Shown: positions 24,201 to 36,566 of the stretch, piece after piece
Numbering within the stretch: the stretch's first letter is position 1
Layout: each line of letters opens with the position of its first letter
Source of the DNA: Hyaloperonospora brassicae
Lineage: Eukaryota; Oomycota; Peronosporomycetes; Peronosporales; Peronosporaceae
Length of the DNA stretch: 64,000 bases
Reading direction: 5' to 3'
Assembly (NCBI GenBank): GCA_947650285.1
Contig: CANTFL010001191.1
Coordinates: 124,001 to 188,000 of the forward strand
The notes under the pieces: generated by a model
The model's input: only the letters and a program-made list of their open reading frames with translations
The model's database searches: none
Told to the model about the DNA's origin: nothing
Translations under genes and position numbers: made by a program

Positions 24201-27200
24201 AATACGATTTCACGACATATCTATCCTACCTGATGGCAGATAGTGTAATAAAATCAACAATTGAAATTATGAATCGGTATGGGATCGAACAGTAATACCG
24301 AAGAAGGACGTTAAATCGAACACGTGTCTTAAGTCATGTATGTTATGCAATTGATGTTAAAATTCGGATGTATGATCATTCGTTAATTCATTTGGCACAC
24401 CGATAAACCACTCCGTAATTGATTTCGAAAGAAAATTTACAACATTAAAGGGACTAAGTGATGCTCAACCACAGTTAACGAATGCGCATGACTACGTTGC
24501 CAAAATTTGGAGATAATTACTCCGATCGCCTAATGTTAAACAATTGGGATAAAGAAAGACACGGCGTAATTACGATAAATCATGTTCAAAAGGGTCATTA
24601 AATGCACAAAAGAATAAGATCTAGGCTTACCACATAATTACATGCTCACAGCTAGCAACCGATTATCTTCGGATGCGTTGTATATTATGTTAGGCTTACG
24701 CCTTGATTCATACAAAATAAAGGCCAACAGCGGCCCGACTATATACCATTCGATGTCAGGAGAATAAAAATGTCCATTCTGATCATGACGAACTTGCACA
24801 AATCCTGGCGGTGGCACCGCAACCACGGTTAACGTATTTCATTTATCAAACCTACCGTAAGTTTGTCTTTTAGTGCTTCTTATTAGTGCCTTTCTATGGC
24901 ATCAACTGATAAATTATACAATCGCCAGTGTGAATAATTGGACACCCCAAATGATTGTTTGTGGGACCTCTGACGCCATCGATCTCTTCAATGTGTTAGA
25001 TAGGATAATCAGTAGAAGCTTGTCATCGATTTGTAGATCATCTTCGGATTCGAAAAAACACTCATCGTATCGTTGTTTACCCAGACGTCGCTAAGAAAAT
25101 TCTGCGTTTCAACCTCGCATAATTATATTCACTAGTAATTATAAAAAGTGTCACGATGCGCCTAGTAGTGGTCACCGTTGCGTGAGAAGATCAAAGTGGC
25201 GATCAACAGAGACTGAAAAGGTACACGCCATTATCCGATAGTGCTCAAGTACAGCTGTACTTAAAGGGCTTGTCAGCGAATGAAGCCTAGTCCTCCATCT
25301 TTATCACCCTTTAAAATCAACCATACTAGAAGAGTAATGAGTGTCTGCTTCAGCAAAATTTGGCTTCGTCGATTCCGACGACGATCGCAAGAATAATGAT
25401 ATTTCTTTTTCATAAATTATGCAACATTTTCATTCATGTCGAAATGCCGTACGTGATCACTGCGGAAAGATGTGCTTATGTCTGTATCGGCATAGTTGTT
25501 TAACTCCATAGATTTCCCCGTGGACTCGTCTTCAATCAAGATCCTCAATTCACGACGGTGTTTGACAATCTGTTTTCCGTTCCATAGGAACATGGTTAAC
25601 GATGTCAACCTCCGACAAACAGTAGCCGATGGTAAAAAAACGTGCCAATCGCGTCCTTGGAGAGGTACTTTAATTTTGCGTTCACTCTGGTACGAACTAT
25701 AGTGGGTTTTCGCCGATAAAGCAATTTTCTATCAATCAACTTGTACATGCGTCAACAACGCAAACAGTGGGTTTGTGGTTGTATTACGACGCCCCCGACT
25801 TCGCACCTCAATTAAGCGTGGCACAAGATATTTTGGGAGTGACTTGCGAAAAAGATTATGCTTATACTTGTTCCCGTCACACGCCGAATCTAAAGAAGAC
25901 GCGTATGACATCGATAATGACGTGAGTGAAAGAAAAATACCATCAAAGAGATTAATTACTAATTAACTCGGATATTAATTACGGTGATGGTAGATTCAGC
26001 CTCTTCAAAGACTATATTGTCGAGGAAGATAATTCTCTTGCTGACAAAGAGAATGTTCTCTCTGCATTGCGCATAATGTGCGCTGATAAAAAAATACGAG
26101 TCATTTAAATGATTTATCGAGTGCGAGAAGCAGTGGTACGTTTTTACAATATTTCATCGCCGAGACAATGAATTGACAGAAACAAATCACTGTTGACCAT
26201 GGGAGAAACTTTTTTTACATAATATTGAAGGTTGAGTCCTACTACGTACAATAAACTAACATAAAAACCTAGTGAATAGGTGTGCAGAAGTAAACTACTT
26301 TCCCAAATATATCCTACTTATCCGTGTGTCGCATCTCGTTGGCAACGCCTACACAATCAAGCTGCCTTGTAAGACGTATATTTATCTTACGTGTTAAATG
26401 TGGTGGCTCTATCCGTAATGCCAGTCTGAGCATTTTAATTCGAAATATATAATCACCACTCTAAAACCTTCCATTTGATTCGTGTGATACAGTTCCAGAC
26501 GCCGAACCTGGTCGTTTAAAAACTCGTTGTACGTAATTAGGAATCTTCTGTTCTAACGCCCTTTTATCACTTTTAAGAGAATGAGACAACCTCTCAACGA
26601 TCAGCTGCAATACAGCATATTCGGATCTTTCTTTTTTGAAATCAGCGCGATGAATTAGAATAGTATCGGTCAGGGTTCAATTTTGTCCCACTCATTTTCG
26701 AGTTCGTCGCAAGCGGAAAGCAAAATAGTCATCTGAACTAAAGCTGTTCCGACTAGCGATTTAGTCTAGGTATTCTCGCCGCCACCACACCCGTTGGTCA
26801 ATTCGCACGGTAATCAACATTTATCGTGAATCTTTTCTTGATCCACATTGACTTGAGTGGACGTCCGATGAAATACTTTGACCCATGGAGCAGGTATCCG
26901 AATTTGTAAGATACTTTAAACCTATCCATTTGATCATACAAAGAATTATTGAACTCCTTGGCCTCTTGCACCAGTACATCGAAGTGCACCCATTTCTTAG
27001 AAGAGAAATGAGATAAAAACCTTATCACTACTCAGAAGGACCATAGAAGTACAAAGACATTGATCGTGCTCGTAAATGTACTGCAACCGCGTGGTCGCCC
27101 CGCGCATCTCATTTACAAGCACCCATCCCATTGAATTCTTTAGCGAGTTCGTTATTACCATAGAGCCGTTAAAAATTGTCAATACAATTTCGACAGTGGT

Positions 27201-28621
27201 ATATTCTTGACAGCAGGCCAAAATGCTCTCTGTGGAACCGATCTAACTTGCACCGCGCGCTAATTATGGTAAACGTTTCTAGTCTACTGCAATGGATTTT
27301 TAAGCTAGGCTCACGTCAACTACATTCAACATGGTGAATGAATGCATTAAATGCTCCAATTAGCGCGACACTGTAACGGTCACGGTTAATTAAATTGAGT
27401 GACCTCCGCTTGCAATGATATGATACAACTTACAATCACTGAAGGAGGTTCAAGAGCTACTTATTTACCATACGCACACCTTACGATCATAATGAGGACA
27501 ATCGTCGATATTATTACTTTTGGAAGAAGGACAGGTAAACCAGCATTTTACTATATTCTAAGTTTCCGATATAATCCTTATTAACTTGTCGTAACTTATA
27601 CAAATTGAAGTGTAAATAAAGCCACTCGCTAACTACCCGTTGCGCTCGTCTATCAGCGAGTGTCGGTTTGATTGGTATATAATGCAGACATCAGTCAATA
27701 AGTGGATCAGTACTAAATGATGTGTAATGACGTAATATCGTGCCAAGATTTACACTGTAAGGTAAATATTATAGAACATCATCAAATTATTTGTTTGTCA
27801 TATACCCCATATGGGGTCAATGCCGTATATGAAGGCAACACCTTCACAGCTATAAATCTATTTGAAGTTTATACTCGTAATGAAATTCAGCTCAAAAAGT
27901 TTATTCAATTTATAAATTTCCTTTCCATATGACCTATTCTTCTCGTATCATTCTGTCTTCTTTTATGTGAATCATCGAGACACCTGGTATACATTGATGT
28001 CGATTTGGGTTAGACCATACTGTTGCAGGATGAGCGCAAGTACCCCTTATCAGATACATACCAGCGAAATAGCGTATATTACACCAGCGTATTAGACCGA
28101 ATTTTCAGATGCTAACGTCAACGATATCAATAGGTCGAGTACCACCACGTGACTACATTGGATAATCGTTCGAATATTTTAGCTTTAGGATTGCATATAT
28201 GCTGCACTAGCCTATAGTCCCGAATGAACAAAACAACAAATGTCAAAATTATCCCAAATTTGACTGAAGATCACAAAAGTGCTTAAAATTATTGTGCAAT
28301 GCTGTTATAAAGATCGACTCCTGTGACCAGTCGCATGAGCGCGCGAAAATTTGCTTTAGATTGCGTCGGGGACGCATACACAACAATAATAAGAATTCAA
28401 GCCGCTCGCGAGCGCAGCAATTAAGCGATACATATCACACTTTCAAATCACCTCTATCGAGCTCGAGATTCTTCACCATTCCCAATTTTCGATACAATAC
28501 ATTCTAATGCTGACGATTCGCGACGATATAGTACAACATTGACAGTTAATCACTTTTAGCGTCTACGCATCGTCAGCTCGTGCGCTGCTCATAAAGTCAT
28601 CCCTGCATCTATTTAAAGTAA
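18243..28621. other. Gene-poor AT-rich region, no intact gene
   Basis: About 10 kb of AT-rich DNA has no frame longer than about 100 codons on either strand and no recognisable RNA gene. It resembles decayed transposon DNA of gene-sparse oomycete regions. One short frame at 27399-27584 has a GRRTGKPAFYY stretch recalling the G-K-P-D-[LY]-F motif of Helitron Rep/helicases (weak). A tRNA B-box-like sequence lies near 21603, without a convincing cloverleaf. Confidence 0.6.
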
Positions 28622-28818
28622 ATCTCAAAACCAGTACCACAAATGCAGAAAAGTCCCAAAACCAGTACTATACTCAGCGCAATTATAAAAACACTCTAAA
28701 TAGTGTCAACCACATTATACTAAACGGCAACATGGGACAAAAAACTGCTTGATTGCTAGGGAGAGCGAGAGGGTAGTAAGTGAAACAGGCATTGACAGAA
28801 AGCGCGGCAGCAAGTAAG
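28622..28818 (+). repeat. Left arm of a diverged ~180-bp inverted repeat
   Basis: The sequence from ATCTCAAAACCAGTACC to GGCAGCAAGTAA recurs in reverse complement at about 45634-45800 with many substitutions and small indels. The two arms bracket gypsy elements 2 and 3. If both elements are subtracted, the arms would be only about 1.2 kb apart, suggesting an older repeat-bounded unit into which the gypsy elements inserted. Confidence 0.7.
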
Positions 28819-28957
28819 TTGAAATTCATTCGATTGGCTCTTTCGTGCCCAATGCTAACATTTCATATAGCTACCAGATCCTACCGTGCCTCTTTTGAAT
28901 TGCCAAGTAAGCAGCTGTAGAAGCCTTAAATTCCGTGTCCGACCAATCTTCCCCTTG

Positions 28958-29371
28958 TGTAACGGGGCACACCCTTGCGTGAACTTAACGCAAGGGTATC
29001 GTGCACCGACAAGCGTACACGGGGCAACCGAGGAAGCGGTAGGTAAGACAGAGGCAACACTGTCTTAAATAAAAGTGAAACTGTTATATTAATACAATTA
29101 AGTCTATAACCACTGTCTCTCTTTTTGACTTAACTTGATTATGCTAATATAACTGAGTGTATGGTGACGTCTCGTCACCACTCATTGCGTGCGTCTTGCG
29201 GCGATTGGTGGGTTGATATCGTCAATATATAAACCAATGAGCAGACGCTTTGGTCGCTTCACCAATATCACCATTATCGGTGATATTGTTCAAAGAATAT
29301 TCACTTAATATTCTTTGTTGTCACTTTCTTTTTTAAAGTGACATTTCCATGTAACGGGCTGCCCCGTTACA
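28958..29371 (-). repeat. 3' LTR of element 2
   Basis: TGTAAC...GTTACA. It contains successive perfect stems, for example ACCCTTGCGT/ACGCAAGGGT (28971-28997), CAATATCACC/GGTGATATTG and TGTAACGGG with its complement at the end. A polypurine tract (AAGGGGGGTGA on the minus strand, 29372-29382) adjoins it. Confidence 0.95.
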
Positions 29372-29502
29372 TCACCCCCCTTAACTGATAGTCACCGTGT
29401 GACTATCGAAAATTATGGCGGCCACCCGTTGGCGCCATTGGGACAGGGAGCAATCGTTGGGACAGTTCCGTTCATAAATCAACCTGACCTCGCATACTTA
29501 AC

Positions 29503-31104
29503 ATGTTTATGCGGGGTGACTCAAGACACGCACAGCCCGCTGCTATGCCAGCCTCTGCGGCAGACGATTCGTCGTCTGCTGCTCGTTCTTCGCCTGCAGC
29601 AAGAGGTGCTGCAGGTGCACGCGGTATCACACCGCGTGCGCATGATGACCTTGACATAAAGGTCATTTTTTCTGGCGGGTCAGACGTGTCTGACTCGGAA
29701 AAGCCTTTGGAGGCATCGCGTTCACCTGCGGTGCCTCATTCATCCATGACACTGCCGAATGAACGGACTCGTGACATGCTTCACAGCCTGTTCGGCAGTG
29801 ATGATAAATATGGTGATGAGTATTATTACTCATCACCAAAATCAGCTCGTGCTCCTTCGCACGAGCGACCTGACGATGGTGCAACCCATCGTCATACTGA
29901 CAACCGTGGTACCAACAAAGGTACCACCGTGAAGCGTGATGAGCTGAAGCCGTGGCGTATGCCCGAACGGCTCATCAATAGCTTGTCTTACGAGACAAGC
30001 CAGCACCATCGAATACCCTTATTCGATGCGACTGAGCTTCACGGCTTGAGTCCCAGCGCGAAGAACTTTCGCGCTGAAGAAGATTTTTGTCTCGATGTCT
30101 TCCTTAGACATCGATGGTACAACAGCAACCAAAAGCGTGACAAAGCGTCGCTTTTGGCTGCGTGGAACGCGTTCGTCCAAAACGTAAAGAATTTTGGACG
30201 AGAAGGGTGGCTCAAGCAACTTGAGGCGACACGCCTCAGGTTCGAAAAGCGAACGCCAACCGGTGCCAGGTACCGGTTGCACTGTTTGTCGAGTGAGGCG
30301 GACATTCCTTGCCTCACTTGGGGAGACCCTTGTGCGAGTTGTGTTGACACCTCGCAGCGTGCACATAGGGACGTGTATTCCCTAAGCTTGCCCTGGGGAA
30401 GGGCACACATCTCGGAGGAGATGCGTGACGCGATTGCAAACTTGCAATCCGTATACATGCGCCTAGGGCGCGTGTTTACCGATGGTCCCTAGGACCAATC
30501 GGATGATTCTCGTCATACTGGCGAACGAGACCTTCATCATCCATCAACAGCTGAGAGCGGGGCTCCCAGCTGTTCCAAGAGGGTGGATACCCCCGCCACT
30601 GGACGAGGTAGCTCGTCCTTGATCCTGAATCGTCACGTTGATTCAAGATACGCTCCACTAGAAAGCTTTGATCACCGTGAGCATCCACCAAAGGATGTGG
30701 TGGAGGAGGAAAGACCTCCTCCAGATGATTCGGCTCACCATCTCGACCCTTACGAGATGGATCGCGCAATCGACGAATTGCGCGATGACTTGAAGCACGA
30801 GAGCGACCGGCGCTACGCTTTGACTGATTCCGTGCGGAAGAACCGCAAGGATCACGAGGCTGATCGGGAGAGGGATTGCGCCGATTATGCCACAGCGCAG
30901 CTTCAGGTCGAGCGGGATGTCCGCTCCCTATTCGGCAAGCTGGCGACAGCTCGCGGGGAGATATCTCGGTTGAGTTCCGAGGTATCATATCTGCGCGACC
31001 AGACGGATCGTCTGGAGCGCGAACGCAAGAACTTGATGGATGTTCTTGAACGTGGGGGCTATCTTCATCGGAAGAAGAAGGATCGTACTGGCAGTACGGC
31101 CTGA
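29503..31104 (+). pseudogene. Antisense ORF of element 2, split by one TAG
   Basis: On the strand opposite gag-pol, an ATG at 29503 opens 329 codons to a TAG at 30490-30492. The same frame then continues without another stop to 31104, giving a 534-codon frame with a single nonsense codon. The N-terminal third is Ala/Ser-rich and acidic, the middle is basic with several Cys, and the last 100 residues form a strong coiled coil (ERDVRSLFGKL, EISRLSSEVSYLRDQTDRLE). The part beyond 30476 overlaps the pol C-terminus on the other strand, including the linker and chromodomain. I recognise no family. The layout equals that of the antisense ORF of element 3. Confidence 0.6.
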
Positions 31105-31708
31105 GCCTCCCCACGTAAAACGTAGGATGCGTGCGCATCTTACGTAGCAATTCGAGCGTGAATGCATTGCCCTTGCGATGCAACACTCGAAATGGCCCAA
31201 TGTACTTCGGCAGTAGTAAACTACTGCCGACACTAGTGACTACATGTCCAGGTAAGTTTACTGTAGACAGTAGTACTAGGTTGTTAACCTTAAATGAAAG
31301 AACATTTGCTCTTCCATTCTTGTCTGCGTTCCGTTTCTGACGGTCCACCGTATTTGCGATGGCGTCCTGAACGAAACGGACTACCGCTTCTCGAGTCAGC
31401 AGGAAGTTCTCTGCTGACTCTTTGTTTTGTCTAGCAGTGCGCTTCGTGCGCACTGCTAAGAGATTGCTCTCTTCTTCAGCGAGGTTGTCTTCTTCCTCGC
31501 TGAGACAATCGTTGACGATGCTGAATATCCCAGCATCGTCATCATCATCCGAGTCAATAATAGCGTCATCGCTATTATTGAGGTGATCTTCTTCATCGAT
31601 GTCGACTTGATCGACATCGGCATCATACGTGACGACGTTAGCGTCGACACGCAATGAGCAAGAGCCAAAACGGTATTTGCTCGAGCGAGTCCCTCCCCCC
31701 TTATCCAA
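30476..31708 (-). pseudogene. Integrase C-terminus, linker and chromodomain, element 2
   Basis: This frame begins with an acidic insertion (DSDDDDDAG, about 50 residues from its start). It then has the integrase C-terminal barrel (LPKYIGPFRVL, MRTHPTFYVGRLRPY), a long Pro/Ser/Arg-rich linker and a C-terminal chromodomain (FLVERILNQR...TSYLVQWRGYPPSWNSWEP). Chromodomains of this lineage steer integration toward particular chromatin marks. The integrase core lies upstream in other frames (31755-31964 and 32048-32524), so this part is cut off from the rest of Pol. Confidence 0.85.
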
Positions 31709-31754
31709 GAGTCACACTCTAGAAGAGCGGGCACACGTGGATGGCGTAGGCCAT

Positions 31755-34509
31755 TCACGTAAAACGGTGTGTGCTGTGTGGAAGTAGCACCGAATTATTG
31801 ATGGCGAATTCCACCATGGGTAGGAATTCGCTCCAACTCGAAAACGAGTGGACATATCCTCGAAGGATCTCTTCGAGAACACGGTTCGCACGTTCCGTCT
31901 GACCATCTGTTTCGGGATGGTCAGAAGTAGACATCTTCAATCGTGTTCCGAGAGAACGGAACACGGTTTGCCAAAATGCCGCCGTGAACCGTGGGTCACG
32001 GGTGGATACGAGTTCACGGGGTAATCCGTGGAGTCTAAAGACCGTTTCTAGAAAGACACGAGCACAACCTTAAGCCTTGATCGACTCAGGGACAGCAGCA
32101 AGATGCACCATCTTGCTGAATCGGTCAACAAACACAAGAATACCATTATTCTTGTGAGCGTCTTTGGAAAACCGAAGACGAAGTCCATTGAAACGGACTG
32201 CCAGCACTCTGTCGGAACAGGCAGAGGCTGCAATGGCGCACGGGATGAGGGACTAGGCTTCACCCGTTGACATACTTCGCAAGCACGGATGTACTTGCGA
32301 ACAAACTGATACTGGCGGGGCCAGTAAAAGTCACGACTTACCGTGAGGTAAGTCTTTTCTCTACCACGATGGCCGCCTATTGGGGCATCGTGACACTCAT
32401 ACATGATGCGTAAACGCAAATCATGATGAGCGGGTACGACGACACGAGGTGTGTCGTCGGCAACAGCTGTATAGTATAGCAATCCGTTGCGTGTACTAAA
32501 CCGATCCGACGAGGATCGGTACAAAGCTGGTTAATCCCTCATGGATTTACTGGACGGATTCAACAGATGATCCATTAATCGCAGAAGATCTTTATCTTCT
32601 GCGGATGCCTTTGAATTCGTCAAGTAAGCTTGATGACGGAACACTGGCTCTCAGTGTCGCAACAGTCGGCTTATCCTCACTGTTGGATTGTGCGTCCGGC
32701 TCGAAATCGGGCCGGCGCGAAAGAGCATCCGCGACGACATTGAGTCGTCCCGGTTTATACTCCACGGAGAAGTTGTACTCCGCGAAGAAAGACAGCCACC
32801 TCGCCATCCTTTGCGAGAGGTGTGGGCTGACTACGGACGTGCGTAATGACGCATGGTCCGTATAGACAGCAAACAGTCTATCTTCCAAGAGATAGACGCG
32901 AAATTAGCCAGTGCGTGCTTCATGGCAAGGAGTTACTTGTCATGCACTGGGTAATTACGCTCAGCTGCTTGCAGCTGACGCGACTGATAATAGATGACGC
33001 GCTCCGCGCCGGCTTTATCGTACTGCATTAACGCACAGCCGATTGCAAAATCGCTGGCGTCACAGACCACATGAAATGGTCGTTCCTGATCTGCAATCGC
33101 CAAGGTCGGCGATTGCATCAAGCTTTGCTTTTGATACCCTCAAATGAACGCTGGCACTCAGCGTTCCATGACCGCTTGACATTTTTCTTGAGTAAGCATG
33201 AAAGATGAACAGTCATCTCGGCGTAGTTGCGCGAGTACTTGTCCAAGTACGCCGCTAGCCCAAGGAACTTCCTTAGTCCCTTGACATTGACTGGCACTGG
33301 CCAGTCGGTGATCGCCTTGATCTTTTCGGGATCAGGGCGTACGCCGTGTTGACCCACGATGCACCCAAGAAGTGGTATTTCGCTAGCCGCGAATATACAC
33401 TTCTTGAGGTCGGCGTACAACTTATGCTTGCGCATAAGTTGAAGAACCTGACGAACGTGATCTCTGTGAACTTCAACGTCCGTCTTTCCGTCCATAGCCC
33501 GGCTATGGACGAACACATCGTCGAAGTAACTCGGTGCGAAGTCCCGCACCGGTCTCAACAGATTTGTGACACATCTGTTGAATGTTGCAGGGGCATTACT
33601 CAGCCCCTGTGGCATAACTAGCCACTCCCACAGCACCCCCGCTGGGGGTACTCACTGCCGTGAACGGGATGTCCCGTTCACGCATGAGGATCTGATAGAA
33701 CCCATCCATCAGATCCATGGACGAAAAGATGGTACTCTTTGACATACCATCTATGATTACGTCCTTCCTCGGTATCGGCGTCTGAGACGGTACCGTTGCA
33801 GCATTCAACTTGTTGAATGCGTGCACTATCCACCATATTCCTGTGTGCTTTCGCACACAGAAGGTCGGAGAGCTGTTAGGGGATGTTGATTCCCTCACAT
33901 GTCCCGCTGCTAAGCGATCGGCAAAGAGCTTGTCGATCGCTAGTACTTGTTCACGAGGCAGTGGCCACTGCTTCATGACACAGTAGTTCGAGCCCGGTTT
34001 GAGCTCGACCTCGTGTCGAGTGCCTTTGTCCTTAGGCAACTCGCAAGGTACGTATTCAGGGAATACGTCCTTGAATTCGATCAAATCCTTATACAAAGGA
34101 TTTGCCTGAAGTGACTCCCATGATTGAAACGTGTATCGCTCAATCCGAGTCTTCTCATCGAGGACACTTTCGTCCATCGATGAGCTGCTGAGACGCGTTC
34201 GTTCTCAGCTAATACTGTTGCCGACCGAATATCGGCCACATTCTTATCCTCTGTGACGAGTATGCAGATCTGCTTGACTTTGCCAATACGAAGATCACGC
34301 AAGAACCGTTTCGGTTCTAGCGTTGGCAACCGAGTTATCTCCAAAGTTAACTTCGGAGGCACAATCAGATCAAGCGTGTAAGCGCCTACGCTTGATCCGT
34401 CATTGACCAAGACGTTCAACGTCTCGGGTTCTTCCTGGGAAACTTGCTTCCACAGGTTGCTGAGGGCCTGATCCTTCAGCAAGTGACTCTTGAGGAATTC
34501 CTTCCTCAA
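31755..34509 (-). pseudogene. Pol remnant (RT, RNase H, integrase core), element 2
   Basis: In transcription order: a linker (34081-34509); RT N-part (33596-34177, SSMDLMDGFYQILM); RT C-part (33118-33636) with an intact SYFDDVFVHSR catalytic box; RNase H (32933-33121, VVCDASDFAIG; 32592-32888, YTDHASLRT); the integrase H-H-C-C zinc region (32048-32524, ACEVCQRVKP); and a core end (31755-31964, STSDHPETDGQTERANRV). Each piece lies in a different frame from its neighbour, so at least five small indels have accumulated. Confidence 0.88.
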
Positions 34510-35392
34510 GTACGTGGGGACTTATTCCCTCGACGTCTTCTGACTGAGGCTGTGCAACCACAGTCAGGCACCGATCCTCTACGGTCGTCTCTCCAGTCGA
34601 CCTAGGATGTCCATGTTGCCCTTTGGGGGCAACAGGTTTCTTTCTTCTAAGATGCTGCCCGCTAGGCATGCATCCATGTCCCGGTCCACTCGACTTATTC
34701 GAGTGGTGGACCTTCGGCGCCGCCTGTACCTCTGTACAGCCGCCGGGAGCTTGCTCCACAGTGTAGTGATCAACTACACTGTGATCTTGTGCAGTCGTGC
34801 TAACGACCGTACCGCAAGTGAGGCCATCGCACTCACTCGCAGAACATCCACACGCTTGTGGACGCTCCAAGATGTTCATCAGATGGCCATCTGATGAACA
34901 AGCGGCAGGCATCTTCACGGATCGATGCTGCCAGCCCACCCTTGGCTCGTACTTTCTGAGCCAAGGTAATCCCAGGATGACATCAAATCTGTCATCCAGA
35001 TCCAGTACGATGAAGTCATCATCGTACTGTTCGCCCTCTAACGTGTAGTGGATTCCTACTACACCTTTTTGAACGGTAATCGATGCGCCTGTTGCAAGGC
35101 GCACCGTCATCCTCGTGAGGGGAATGTCGCGCTCAACGACATTGAGCCTACGACCCTCTAGTGACTGGCGACGAACAAAGTTGTTCGACGCCCCACAGCC
35201 TACTAGGGCACGAAGCGACAAATCATATGTCGCTTCCAACTTCAAAATGATGAGCGAAACGTCATCACCAGGTGCAGAGACACACAATGATTGTGTATCT
35301 GGAGCAACTTTCGCCAAGGGATTTGCAAATTCTCTTGAGGTTGCTGGATCAGTAGGGTGCTCCGCCCCTACTGACCCCGACCATTTTTTGAT
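34400..35392 (-). pseudogene. Protease region of element 2, catalytic Asp lost
   Basis: This frame is open from within the end of gag (-1 relative to gag) to 34400. It encodes a gypsy-type protease with the second motif intact (DVILGLPWL). The active-site box reads LVGCGASNNF where the family has D-[ST]-G-A: the Asp codon is GGC. A single G/A transition would explain the loss. No separate ATG is required if it is expressed by frameshifting from gag. The C-terminal third is low-complexity linker. Confidence 0.75.
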
Positions 35393-36465
35393 GATCCGTC
35401 TCGCTGTTGCGGCTTCGCAACAGCGCTGAACCCACGCCCATTGCCCTTTATGGCAAATGGTCGTCCATTTCGCTCAGTACTGTTTGGTACTGGGCGTGGA
35501 GCACTACACTCGTATGCGTAGTGCCCTAACTTCTGACAGCGATTGCACCTCTGAAATAGCTTGTTGTTTGAAGAGCGAGGTCTCTCGCTCTCAACATAGC
35601 AGAGTTCCATTGGTTCTGGACCTCCGATCTCTTGTCGTCTCGGTGGACGGTAAGAGTTTGAGCTAGCATGAGCCTGTCTCATGCTAAATTCTTCCTGCTC
35701 CGCGGCTGGTATCGCTTCTTCAAGCGTATTCAGCTCAAGGCGGAACAGGTGGCTCCTGACGGGCCCTTCTGCGATCCCTTGCATGAAGACCGTAATCAAC
35801 GTGTGTTCATGAACTGGGTTAGCAGTTATACTACTCGCAACGAGTCGTATATGTTGAGCGTAAGCGTGCAAATCACGATTACCCTGCTTGAGTTTCAGGA
35901 GCTCAGAACGAGCCCTGAACTCAGCCCGTAGCGGCTCAAACGTTTGTCTGAGCCGGGACTCGAAGTCATCTAGCGATCTGAAGAAATTTGGGTCGCTACT
36001 CTCGAGTCTCAGGGACCAAGTTTTGGCACGTCCTGCCAAGTGGGTCTGAGCAAATGTGAGTTTCATTTGCTCATCTTCGACGCGACGAGCCCTTAAGGCT
36101 CTGTCAAGGTCGACAAACCACAGTAACAGGGAGTCTTCCGGGACTCCACTGTACTTGGAAATGTCAACTTTCATGACCTCGGGACGACGCGCATGTGCCG
36201 TCCCGCCCACAGCAGCATGGAATTGCTGCTGTATCAACAGCTCTGTCTGTTGAGCACCGAGTTCTCTCAACTGCTGGCTCTATTGAGAGCCTTGCTGGTG
36301 AAGCAAGGCTACTTTCTCCCGTTCGGCGACAAGTTCATTTTGAATGAACCTGGCTATAGCGGCATGTTGTTGGTCTCTGTATAGAGACTCCAACATGGCG
36401 CTAATGGCGAACTCGCCTACGGTAGAGCTCATTCGTTCTACAGCACTCCATTCGATGTCACTCAA
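35368..36465 (-). pseudogene. Gag of element 2, one internal TAG
   Basis: The frame starts at an ATG at 36465-36463, meets a TAG at 36282-36280 and continues in the same frame to 35368, so only one nonsense codon interrupts about 365 codons. The capsid region (LLLWFVDLDRALRARRVEDE, LAGRAKTWSLRL, FEPLRAEFRARSELLKLKQG) is typical of gypsy Gag. A zinc knuckle CNRCQKLGHYAYEC follows (C-X2-C-X4-H-X4-C). The last residues overlap the -1 frameshift site. A start after the TAG (frame from 36270, non-ATG) is unlikely. Confidence 0.85.
35383..35389 (-). promoter_or_regulatory. Putative -1 ribosomal frameshift site (gag to pro)
   Basis: On the minus strand the heptamer A AAA AAT is correctly phased in the gag frame, 12 nt before the gag TAG (35368-35370). 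Nine nt downstream begins an 8-bp perfect stem, CAGTAGGG/CCCTACTG, with an 8-nt loop (35373-35350). The -1 frame is open from the slip site into the protease. Slippery heptamer, spacing and stimulatory stem all fit -1 frameshifting rules. Hairpins are common throughout this element, which weakens the stem as evidence. Confidence 0.55.
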
Positions 36466-36545
36466 ATGGTTAAACCCTTCACGCGTGGCGTGAAAGGTCT
36501 ATTCATCATCCAACATGTTCATGTTGAATGCTGTGGTCGCTGGAA

Positions 36546-36564
36546 GGACTACAAAGTGCTACCA
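36546..36564 (-). promoter_or_regulatory. Primer binding site of element 2
   Basis: On the minus strand TGGTAGCACTTTGTAGTCC begins two bases after the 5' LTR. It matches the primer site of elements 1 and 3 except for one extra T. Confidence 0.65.
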
Positions 36565-36566
36565 GG

